Shown here piece by piece: positions 11,552-18,963 of a stretch of DNA of 34,366 nucleotides. Source of the stretch: an uncultured Prevotella sp. (lineage in GTDB: Bacteria > Bacteroidota > Bacteroidia > Bacteroidales > Bacteroidaceae). The stretch lies in contig CAJONO010000109.1 of NCBI GenBank assembly GCA_905235905.1, positions 1-34,366 on the forward strand, written 5' to 3'. The notes under the pieces were generated by a model, which saw only the letters and a list, made by a program, of their open reading frames with translations, made no database searches and was not told where the DNA came from. The stretch's first letter is position 1. Each line of letters opens with the position of its first letter. The position numbers and the translations under genes are program-made.

Positions 11552-13999
11552 ATGAGAAGAATAATTGCCCTGACCATCATTCTGGCGCTATCACTCAGCC
11601 TTCGAGCCATAGACTTAAAGCATTGCATGATAGTGACAGCAGAGAACGACGCACCATTAGTGAAGAAGATGGCAACGGTGCTGAGCGAGGACATTGCACG
11701 GGTAACGGGAACAAAGCCAGCCGTAACCACCTCCGCATCCCCATTTCCCCATTCACGTCCCATAGTCATACTGGCAACGGCCGACCACATAAGAAGTCTA
11801 TGCCCACACGCAAAGGCCGACGAGATTCGCGGCTCCTGGGAACGATACAAGATCATGACACTTGGCCAGAGGCTCGTCATCGTAGGTAGCGACCCACGCG
11901 GACTTGCCTACGGTGCGCTCCACGTAAGCCAGCATATTGGCGTCAGCCCCTGGTACTGGTGGGCCGACGTGCCTGTGCCACATCGTGAAAAGTTGCTGTA
12001 CAAGGAAAACTATACATCCACATCGCCCACAATCAAGTATCGGGGCATTTTCATCAACGACGAAGACTGGGGACTGAAAACGTGGGCATCGAAAAATTTT
12101 GAGCGTGAACTGAATGACATCGGCCCCAGAACCTACGACAAAGTGTGCGAGTTGCTCTTGCGCCTGAAAGCCAACATGCTGGCGCCAGCCATGCACCCCT
12201 GCACAGGAGCCTTCTATTCCCACCCCGAAAGCCAGCGCGTGGCCAGCGAATGGGGCATCATGATAACAACAAGCCACTGCGAACCCCTATTGCTGAACAA
12301 TGCGGCAAAGACAGAATGGAACAAAGACGTGGACGGCGAGTGGAACTACCTCACCAACAAGGCCACCATCCTCAAGAAGTTCGACGATCGCTTGCGGGAA
12401 ACAGCACAGTATGACAACATCTACACCACAGGCATGCGCGGCCTGCACGACGAAGCCATGAAAGGACCGGCCGACCCCCAAGCAAGAGCCCGCACACTCG
12501 AACAAGTGTTTGCCGACCAGCGCCAAATCTTAGAACGCCACAAGCAGCGCCCAGCCAGGGACATTCCCCAAATCTTCGTTCCCTACAAGGAAACCCTCGA
12601 CATCTACGATGCCGGCCTCACCGTTCCCGACGACATCACCCTCGTGTGGCCCGACGACAACTACGGCTACATGAAGCGAGTGAGCAACGCCGACGAGCGG
12701 CGGCGCAGCGGCGGCAGCGGTGTCTACTACCATCTCAGCTATCTGGGCACACCCCACGACAACCTGTGGATAGCCACCACCGCACCCATGCTCATGTACG
12801 AGGAACTGAAGAAAGCCTACGACACCGGCGCCCACCGCTACTGGCTGTTGAACGTGGGCGACATCAAGCCCATGGAAATCGAAATACAGCAGTTCTTCGA
12901 CATGGCATGGAACCTACAAGCCTTCCATTATCATAACGCAAACCACTACCAGGCCCAATGGATGGCACAGACCTTCGGCCTCAAGTCGCAGCAGACCCGC
13001 CTGCAAGACATCCTCGACAACTACTACCGCTTAGCCTGGCAGAGAAAGCCAGAGTTCATGGGCTACGAGATGGAATGGGACACCAGCGAAAACAACCGAC
13101 TACACGACACCGACTACTCCTTTGCCAGCGGAACAGCCCAGCAGCGGCTGGCCGACTACCAGCACATTAGCGACCAAGTGCAAGCCATCGAGCGCGAGCT
13201 GCCCGCCGCCTACCGGCCAGCCTTCTTCCAAATGCTGGGCTACAGCGTGAAATCGGCCTGCCAGATGAACCGCAAGTTCCTCATGGCGCAGCACAACCAC
13301 GAGACGGGCAGTGCCCAAGCCGCCCGCGAGGCACGTGAGGCCCACGACAGCATACAGACATTGCTCGCCATATACAACACACAACTGGACGGCAAGTGGA
13401 GCCAAATGCTATCTCAGGTGCCGCCAGGCTACTGCGCGAAGTACCAACACATGCCACAACTGACAACCGTCCCCACCCATGCCTACCGGCTGCCCGACGA
13501 GCAGCGAAACGTCGAGCTGCCCCACCAGATAGACCTTCGCAGGCTAAAGACAAAGAAGCCCTTCCAACTGCTCGAAGGCATCGGCACCGACTGGGTAGCC
13601 CTACAAATGGGCGAGCCACTCGACGAGGCAGAAGACCCCTCCTCGCTCGGCTCAACCCATATCGACATACCCTTACATATCTACACCCGGCAGCACGGCA
13701 ACGGTAGCAGCAGCCCCACGGGCAGCAACGACAGCATCCGCGTCAGCCTGTCCGTCGTGCCCCTCTGGCCAGTCAGCGCCGACCGCAGCAACCGCTTGGG
13801 CGTAAGCCTCGACGGCTGTCCCCCCGTAGTCTGCGAGAACAAGTTCGCCGAATGGTCGTTGCCCTGGAAGCTGCAAGTACTGAAAAACCGCCGCGACTTC
13901 CTCATAGCCCTGCCCGTCGACCCCTCCAAGAAAAACCATACGCTCACACTCATCGTGGGCGACCCCGGCCAGATGGTGCAGGCCATCAGCTACCAGTAG
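11552..13999 (+). CDS. GH115 xylan alpha-1,2-glucuronidase
   Basis: An 815-residue exported enzyme (signal peptide MRRIIALTIILALSLSLRA) of glycoside hydrolase family 115, which releases (4-O-methyl)glucuronic acid side chains from xylan, including internal ones. Family marks are the N-terminal domain ending HVSQHIGVSPWYWWADVPV, then KYRGIFINDEDWGLKTWASK, ANMLAPAMHPCTG, VWPDDNYGYMKRVSNADERR, YHLSYLGTPHDNLW and DTGAHRYWLLNVGDIKPMEIE in the catalytic barrel, and a helical segment around residues 455-650. It ends soon after a C-terminal beta-rich region and is slightly shorter than many members. It is probably the third gene of the unit starting at 8180; no good promoter is visible in the 40-base gap before it. 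No xylanase gene is adjacent. Confidence 0.92.
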   Translation: MRRIIALTIILALSLSLRAIDLKHCMIVTAENDAPLVKKMATVLSEDIARVTGTKPAVTTSASPFPHSRPIVILATADHIRSLCPHAKADEIRGSWERYKIMTLGQRLVIVGSDPRGLAYGALHVSQHIGVSPWYWWADVPVPHREKLLYKENYTSTSPTIKYRGIFINDEDWGLKTWASKNFERELNDIGPRTYDKVCELLLRLKANMLAPAMHPCTGAFYSHPESQRVASEWGIMITTSHCEPLLLNNAAKTEWNKDVDGEWNYLTNKATILKKFDDRLRETAQYDNIYTTGMRGLHDEAMKGPADPQARARTLEQVFADQRQILERHKQRPARDIPQIFVPYKETLDIYDAGLTVPDDITLVWPDDNYGYMKRVSNADERRRSGGSGVYYHLSYLGTPHDNLWIATTAPMLMYEELKKAYDTGAHRYWLLNVGDIKPMEIEIQQFFDMAWNLQAFHYHNANHYQAQWMAQTFGLKSQQTRLQDILDNYYRLAWQRKPEFMGYEMEWDTSENNRLHDTDYSFASGTAQQRLADYQHISDQVQAIERELPAAYRPAFFQMLGYSVKSACQMNRKFLMAQHNHETGSAQAAREAREAHDSIQTLLAIYNTQLDGKWSQMLSQVPPGYCAKYQHMPQLTTVPTHAYRLPDEQRNVELPHQIDLRRLKTKKPFQLLEGIGTDWVALQMGEPLDEAEDPSSLGSTHIDIPLHIYTRQHGNGSSSPTGSNDSIRVSLSVVPLWPVSADRSNRLGVSLDGCPPVVCENKFAEWSLPWKLQVLKNRRDFLIALPVDPSKKNHTLTLIVGDPGQMVQAISYQ

Positions 14000-14022
14000 T
14001 TCTTAGACTGCATTAGGCAGGC

Positions 14023-14039
14023 AATTCTTATCAAGAATT
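14023..14039 (+). terminator. Possible stem-loop after GH115
   Basis: AATTCTT, a 3-base loop, AAGAATT form a 7-base perfect stem 24 bases after the GH115 stop. It is AT-only and not followed by a clean T run, so termination is only a possibility. The rest of the 236-base gap holds tandem duplications and the GH97 promoter. Confidence 0.3.
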
Positions 14040-14121
14040 TGAGAATTAAAGTGAAGCCTACTTTCGAATATGCCAAAATCCGTATAATCCGTGAAATTCG
14101 TTGTCGAAAAAGGGGGGTGGG

Positions 14122-14168
14122 GAGGCTTGAACCGAGGCTTGAACCGATTGTTTGAAAATTGTTTGAAA
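14122..14168. repeat. Two adjacent tandem duplications before the GH97 promoter
   Basis: GAGGCTTGAACC is exactly doubled (14122-14145), followed after one base by ATTGTTTGAAA exactly doubled (14147-14168). The first follows a G-rich run at about 14111-14122. They lie just upstream of the -33 element at 14186. Confidence 0.9.
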
Positions 14169-14185
14169 ATAAAAAAAGGAAAGGC

Positions 14186-14215
14186 TTGTTGTTTCGTTTT
14201 TTTTTCGTAACTTTG
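14186..14215 (+). promoter_or_regulatory. Promoter of the GH97-GH28-M48 operon
   Basis: TTG (14186-14188), 19 bases, then TAACTTTG (14208-14215), a full -33/-7 match, 20 bases before the GH97 start. A T-rich run of nine between the elements may add curvature. Confidence 0.75.
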
Positions 14216-14235
14216 CCGAAAATACGCTAAACAAT

Positions 14236-16215
14236 ATGAAAAGAACTATTCTGTTACTCCTAACGCTGTTGCCTTTGGCCTTGACAGCACGAGAGGCAAC
14301 CGTGGCCTCGCCCAGTGGAAAACTTATTGTGACGATCTGCGACGATGGCGGTAGCCCGACTTACAGCGTCGTGCTCGACGGCTTGCAGATGCTGCGGCCC
14401 TCGGCACTGGGCTTCAAGGCCGACTTCGGCGATTTCAGCCGAGGACTGAAGATGAGTGAGCGCGTGGTTACCAGCCGTATCGACAAGACCTATGAGATGC
14501 GGCAGGTGAAGCAGTCACACATGCATTATGTGGCCAACCAGTGCATCGTGGAATTTGAGAATGCACAGAAGCAGAAAATGTCAATTGTGTTTCGTGTGAG
14601 CGACAATGATATTGCTTTTCGCTATCTCGTTCCCCGACAGAAGGACGACAATCCCAAGTGCGCCGTCATTGAAAGCGAAGCCACTTCGTTTCTCCTTCCT
14701 GAAGGAACAACCACCTTCGTTTGCCCTCAGATAGTCCCGATGAGGGGATGGGAGCGCACCAAGCCCAGTTATGAAGAAGAGTATGAGGCCGATGCTGCCA
14801 TGGACGTGCGCTCAAAATTCGGACAGGGATATACTTTCCCTTGCCTGTTCAGGATTCCAGAGAGTACCATAGGCAACGCCAGTAAGAATTCCGGATGGGT
14901 ACTCATCAGCGAGACTGGCGTGTCGAGCCTCTATTGCGGTTCTCACCTGAGCGATTATCGGCAGGGGCGCGGCTACACTGTCGCTTACCCTCAGCAGGGT
15001 GAGAACAATGGTTTCGGTTCGGCAACGGCTTCCATAGCGCTGCCTGGTGAAACTCCCTGGCGGACTATCACTGTGGGCTGTTCGCTGAAACCTATTGTCG
15101 AGACGACCATTGCCTACGACGTCGTGGACCAACTCTACGAGCCTACTGAGCAGTACAGGGGTGGCCGCTATACGTGGAGCTGGCTCATCTGGCAGGATAA
15201 CAGCATCAACTATGACGACCAGGTGAAATTCATCGACTTGGCGTCGGCCATGGGCTATGAGTTCTGCCTCGTAGACAACTGGTGGGACAAGCAGATAGGC
15301 CGCGACCGCATTGCGGAACTGTCGAAGTATGCCCAGAAGAAAGGTGTGTCGTTGATGCTCTGGTATAACTCTAATGGCCACTGGAACGATGCTCCGCAGA
15401 CTCCTCGTGACTGCATGGAAACCGCTATGGCCCGTGACCGCGAGATGGCCTGGCTGAAAAGCATTGGCGTAAAGGGCATCAAGGTAGACTTCTTTGCCGG
15501 TGACAAGCAAGAGACCATGAAACTCTATGAGGATATTCTTTACGATGCCAATCGCTATGGCATTCAGTGCGTGTTCCATGGTTGCACTATTCCTCGTGGA
15601 TGGGAACGTATGTATCCTAACTATGTGGCAAGCGAGGCTGTGCTGGCCAGCGAGAACGTGTTCTTCTCGGAGCATGCTGCTATTCAGGAGCCTTTCGAAC
15701 TGACGTTGCACCCCTTCTGCCGTAATGCGGTGGGTACGATTGACTGGGGTGGCATTATCATGAACAGGCACCTCTCGCCCGACAATAAGAGCCGCCATAG
15801 GCGCAAGACTACGAACGTGTTTGAGATGGCCACGGCCTTCACTAACCAGACGGCCGTGCAGTGCGTGGCCATGCAGCCCAACAACTTGCAGGAACTCTCA
15901 ACTGTGGAGCTTGATTTCCTCAAGCTCATCCCCACCACATGGGACGAGACCCGCTTTGTCGATGGCTATCCTGGCAGGTATGTCGTGATTGCCCGCCGTC
16001 ATGGCGACCACTGGTATGTTGCCGGCCTTAACGCGACAAAAGAGACGCTCAAGCTGACGATTGACGTAGCCGACTTCAACGTCAAGACGCTTCTTACTGA
16101 TGCTACAGACAGGAAGACGAAAAACGTCTACACCTTGCAGTCTGATGTGAAGGCCGACAAGAAAGGCAAGGTGAAGGTTGAGATTCTTCCCAATGGCGGT
16201 GTTATTCTCTATTGA
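14236..16215 (+). CDS. GH97 retaining alpha-galactosidase-type glycosidase
   Basis: A 659-residue exported enzyme (signal peptide MKRTILLLLTLLPLALTA) of glycoside hydrolase family 97. It has the long N-terminal beta-sandwich (about 20-280), the barrel with YTWSWLIWQDNSINYDDQVKFIDLA split across two segments, and a C-terminal domain. The family contains inverting alpha-glucosidases (SusB) and retaining alpha-galactosidases. Here an Asp, D418, lies in GIKVDFFAG at the nucleophile position of the retaining group, and E473 in LASENVFF lies 55 residues on, the same spacing as the D415/E470 pair of B. thetaiotaomicron BT1871. An alpha-galactosidase, or the related beta-L-arabinopyranosidase, is therefore more likely than a glucosidase. 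It is first in an operon with its own promoter at 14186-14215. Confidence 0.93.
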   Translation: MKRTILLLLTLLPLALTAREATVASPSGKLIVTICDDGGSPTYSVVLDGLQMLRPSALGFKADFGDFSRGLKMSERVVTSRIDKTYEMRQVKQSHMHYVANQCIVEFENAQKQKMSIVFRVSDNDIAFRYLVPRQKDDNPKCAVIESEATSFLLPEGTTTFVCPQIVPMRGWERTKPSYEEEYEADAAMDVRSKFGQGYTFPCLFRIPESTIGNASKNSGWVLISETGVSSLYCGSHLSDYRQGRGYTVAYPQQGENNGFGSATASIALPGETPWRTITVGCSLKPIVETTIAYDVVDQLYEPTEQYRGGRYTWSWLIWQDNSINYDDQVKFIDLASAMGYEFCLVDNWWDKQIGRDRIAELSKYAQKKGVSLMLWYNSNGHWNDAPQTPRDCMETAMARDREMAWLKSIGVKGIKVDFFAGDKQETMKLYEDILYDANRYGIQCVFHGCTIPRGWERMYPNYVASEAVLASENVFFSEHAAIQEPFELTLHPFCRNAVGTIDWGGIIMNRHLSPDNKSRHRRKTTNVFEMATAFTNQTAVQCVAMQPNNLQELSTVELDFLKLIPTTWDETRFVDGYPGRYVVIARRHGDHWYVAGLNATKETLKLTIDVADFNVKTLLTDATDRKTKNVYTLQSDVKADKKGKVKVEILPNGGVILY

Positions 16216-16247
16216 GTTTTTCAAATCAATATTAAACAAAAGCAACT

Positions 16248-17651
16248 ATGAAACAGAAAATCATCGTCGCAATCATGGCAGTGGCAGGAATGTGCCTGAA
16301 CACGCATGCTGCCAACAATCCGTATAGCATCTACACGGCCAACCTGCCTTTCTCCATGCCCGAGGTTACTGCCCCCACCTTCCCCAACAGGCTTGTCAAC
16401 CTTCAGGATTACGGAGCCAAAGGCGATGGCACTTCACTTTGTACCGAAGCCTTTGCAAAAGCTCTCGACGCTTTGGAAAAGAAAGGTGGCGGCAGGCTGG
16501 TTGTGCCTCGTGGCGTTTGGTTTACGGGACCCATCGTGTTACGTTCAAATATCGACCTCCATTTGGAGCAGGGAGCAATTATCCTGTTCTCTGGCGACAT
16601 GAGCCTTTATCCCGTCGTAGAGACAGTCTACGAAGGCAAGGCAGACAGGCGCTGTCAGTCGCCTATTTCAGGCCATAACCTGATTAATGTGGCTATTACC
16701 GGTCGTGGCGTCATCGATGGAAACGGGCAGAACTGGCGGCCATTGAAGAAATGGAAGGTCACCGACAAGCAGTGGGACAAGATGACCAAGGGAGGCGGCG
16801 TTATGTCGAAGAAGAAAGACCTGTGGTATCCCTCTGAAGAGCATATACGGCAGCGTCCCGTATTGGTCCACCTGAATAATTGTCGGAATGTGATGCTGCA
16901 GAATGTTGCCTTCCAGAACTCTCCTGCATGGAACATTCATCCCCTTATGTGCGAGAACCTGATTATCGACGGGATCACTGCCCGCAATCCCTTTTATGCC
17001 CAGAACGGCGATGCCCTTGACTTGGAATCATGCCGCAACGCATTGGTCATCAACTCCGTCTTCGATGCTGGCGATGACTGCATTTGTATCAAGAGCGGAA
17101 AGGACGAGGAAGGCCGTAAGCGTGGAAGACCCTGCGAGAATATCGTGGTGAGCTGTTGTACTGTTTTTGCGGGGCATGGTGGCTTTACCGTGGGCAGTGA
17201 GATGAGCGGCGGCGTACGCAATGTGTTGGTGAAAGACTGCCAGTTCCTTGGCACCGACGTGGGACTGCGGTTCAAGAGTACACGTGGACGTGGCGGCGTG
17301 GTGGAGAATATCTACATCAATGGTATTTCGATGTATAATATTATTGAGGATGCTTTGATTTTCGACCTTTATTATGGGGGCAAGTCTGTGACCGACGAGA
17401 TGGATGGCATTAATCAGGGTACAGGCAAGGCTCTTTCGGTGGCCGACGAAACGACGCCCTGCTTCCGCGACATCCACATAGAGAACATCATCTGCCGTGG
17501 AGCCAGCCGTGCACTCTATTTCAATGGTTTGCCTGAACAGCCTATCAGGAACATCTACTTGCGCAATATCAATATCACAGCCGACAAGGAGGGTGAGTTC
17601 AAATACTGTGAAAACATTAAGAAAGAAAATGTTGTTATTAGAACGCAATAA
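16248..17651 (+). CDS. GH28 polygalacturonase-family pectin hydrolase
   Basis: A 467-residue exported protein (signal peptide MKQKIIVAIMAVAGMCLNTHA) with the right-handed parallel beta-helix of glycoside hydrolase family 28. Near the N terminus are VNLQDYGAKGDGTSLCTEA and GGGRLVVPRGVWFTGPI, typical of bacterial exo-acting members. The catalytic Asp residues are D255 in QNGDALDLES and D276/D277 in DAGDDCICIKSG, and H310 lies in GHGGFTVGSEMSGGV, followed by the Arg/Lys subsite motif LRFKSTRGRGG. The substrate is a galacturonan or rhamnogalacturonan oligosaccharide; which one cannot be decided by eye. The gene starts 32 bases after the GH97 stop and ends 7 bases before the M48 lipoprotein start, so all three are likely one transcript. 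Confidence 0.93.
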   Translation: MKQKIIVAIMAVAGMCLNTHAANNPYSIYTANLPFSMPEVTAPTFPNRLVNLQDYGAKGDGTSLCTEAFAKALDALEKKGGGRLVVPRGVWFTGPIVLRSNIDLHLEQGAIILFSGDMSLYPVVETVYEGKADRRCQSPISGHNLINVAITGRGVIDGNGQNWRPLKKWKVTDKQWDKMTKGGGVMSKKKDLWYPSEEHIRQRPVLVHLNNCRNVMLQNVAFQNSPAWNIHPLMCENLIIDGITARNPFYAQNGDALDLESCRNALVINSVFDAGDDCICIKSGKDEEGRKRGRPCENIVVSCCTVFAGHGGFTVGSEMSGGVRNVLVKDCQFLGTDVGLRFKSTRGRGGVVENIYINGISMYNIIEDALIFDLYYGGKSVTDEMDGINQGTGKALSVADETTPCFRDIHIENIICRGASRALYFNGLPEQPIRNIYLRNINITADKEGEFKYCENIKKENVVIRTQ

Positions 17652-17658
17652 CTTGAGT

Positions 17659-18534
17659 ATGAAACACATGAAAGAGTTGTTATTGACGCTGGTGGCCGTC
17701 ATCCTGGTGGGATGCGGAACATCCTCTACAGTGCCCATTACTGGGCGAAAGCAGAATCTGTTGGTGACCGATGCCGAAATCAATTCAATGGCATTGAAGC
17801 AGTATCAGCAGACTTTGCAGAGTTCAAAACTGTCATCGAATGCCGCTAATACGGCTATGGTAAAGAGGGTGGGAGAGAAGCTGGCTTCGGCTGTGGTTAG
17901 CTATCTGAAAAACAATGGCCTGGCCGATGAGGTGAAGAACTACGATTGGGAGTTCAATTTGGTTCAGGACAATCAGGTGAACGCATGGTGCATGCCTGGC
18001 GGAAAGATTGTCGTTTACGAAGGATTGCTCCCTGTCACTCAGGATGAAGCATCACTGGCAATCGTGTTAGGACATGAGATAGCCCATGCCGTGGCCAAGC
18101 ATTCTGCAGAACGGCTGAGTAGTTCCTATCGGCAGCAGTATGGCACACAAATATTAGGCACGGTGCTTGCTGGTTCTGGTTTGAGTCAGGGCACCACCCA
18201 GCTCATAGCCTTGGGCACTTCGCTGGGGTCTCAGCTCTACACTTCGGGCTTTTCGCGTAAGCAGGAGAGCGAGGCCGACCACATGGGACTTATTTTTGCC
18301 GCCATGGCTGGTTACGACCCTCAGGTAGCCACGTCGTTCTGGCAGCGCATGGCTTCACAAGGCTCCGGGTCGGCATCCTTGTTCAGCGACCACCCTTCTG
18401 ACGAGACTCGTATCAAAGACATTCAGAAATGGATGCCCGAGGCTTTGAAATATTATAAGGGCGGCAGCAAAACGGGCAAGAATGCAGGGGGCAGCACTCA
18501 GATAAAGACTACGAAGACCATTAGGATTAAGTAG
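17659..18534 (+). CDS. M48-family zinc metallopeptidase lipoprotein
   Basis: A 291-residue envelope peptidase of the M48 (HtpX/BepA/LoiP-like) family, thought to degrade misassembled outer-membrane proteins. I chose the ATG at 17659 (MKHMKELLLTLVAVILVGC), which gives a lipobox at VGC; the ATG at 17668 would also keep it. Longer in-frame starts would lie deep inside the GH28 gene. The zinc site is HEIAH (H139, E140, H143) plus E205 in SEADHMG, all present, so the enzyme should be active. After about residue 265 the tail is Gly/Lys-rich and probably disordered. Its start follows the GH28 stop by 7 bases, so it appears to ride on the glycosidase operon. Its 3' end overlaps that of the convergent folK gene by 8 bases. 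Confidence 0.92.
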   Translation: MKHMKELLLTLVAVILVGCGTSSTVPITGRKQNLLVTDAEINSMALKQYQQTLQSSKLSSNAANTAMVKRVGEKLASAVVSYLKNNGLADEVKNYDWEFNLVQDNQVNAWCMPGGKIVVYEGLLPVTQDEASLAIVLGHEIAHAVAKHSAERLSSSYRQQYGTQILGTVLAGSGLSQGTTQLIALGTSLGSQLYTSGFSRKQESEADHMGLIFAAMAGYDPQVATSFWQRMASQGSGSASLFSDHPSDETRIKDIQKWMPEALKYYKGGSKTGKNAGGSTQIKTTKTIRIK

Positions 18535-18955
18535 GCTGACTGTCGCTGTTTGCTATTAATTGCTGTATGTATGGCCGTTCCCAGTCGCGGAGGTGGTAGC
18601 GCACATCATCATACTGCATGAGGTCAAGGTCTATGCACACGATGCCTTGCTGGCGAGCTTCAGCCGTGCGTCCCATCATCCTCTCTGTTTCCTTTAGCCT
18701 GCGTTCAAGCGTACCAATGGAGAGCCTCGTCCGGGCATAGACCAGTTGGTTCAGATAGGGGGGCTGGGATAGGCAATTGGCAGATGAGTCTGGGGCGTGA
18801 CGGCTATCTTGATTCGACGATGTAATCGGTTGCGTCCAAAGCTCGGCGGTATATTTTGCAGAAAAGAGAATCTTGCTGAGACGGCTACGAGCCTCGGCAA
18901 GATTCTTTTCTTGGTTGCAGTTGGCTGCTAACGAAATAATGCAGCTGTGGAACAT
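18527..18955 (-). CDS. folK: 2-amino-4-hydroxy-6-hydroxymethyldihydropteridine pyrophosphokinase (HPPK)
   Basis: A 142-residue folate-pathway enzyme that transfers pyrophosphate from ATP to hydroxymethyl-dihydropterin. Although divergent, it keeps the family order: an N-terminal strand ISLAANCNQEKNLAEARSRL, the YLNQLVYARTRLSIGTLERRLK segment (pterin site and following helix), ERMMGR, and GIVCIDLDLMQYDD, whose two Asp residues bind the Mg-ATP. About 20 polar residues between TQPITSS and PPYLNQ make that loop longer than usual. The start at 18955 lies 8 bases after the malic enzyme stop, so the two are probably cotranscribed. It converges on the M48 gene with an 8-base overlap. Confidence 0.85.
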   Translation of the reverse strand: MFHSCIISLAANCNQEKNLAEARSRLSKILFSAKYTAELWTQPITSSNQDSRHAPDSSANCLSQPPYLNQLVYARTRLSIGTLERRLKETERMMGRTAEARQQGIVCIDLDLMQYDDVRYHLRDWERPYIQQLIANSDSQPT

Positions 18956-18963
18956 CTCGAACC

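Noticed and set aside
14812..15798. Long open frame of 328 codons on the minus strand
   Set aside because: It lies wholly antisense to the GH97 gene, which has all family motifs. The minus-strand product has no recognisable domains.
17497..17658. Longer N terminus for the M48 peptidase
   Set aside because: It would overlap the end of the GH28 gene by over 150 bases and would bury the lipoprotein signal peptide that begins at 17659.
17028..17783. Open frame of 251 codons on the minus strand
   Set aside because: Antisense to GH28 and the start of the M48 gene; no domain and no promoter.
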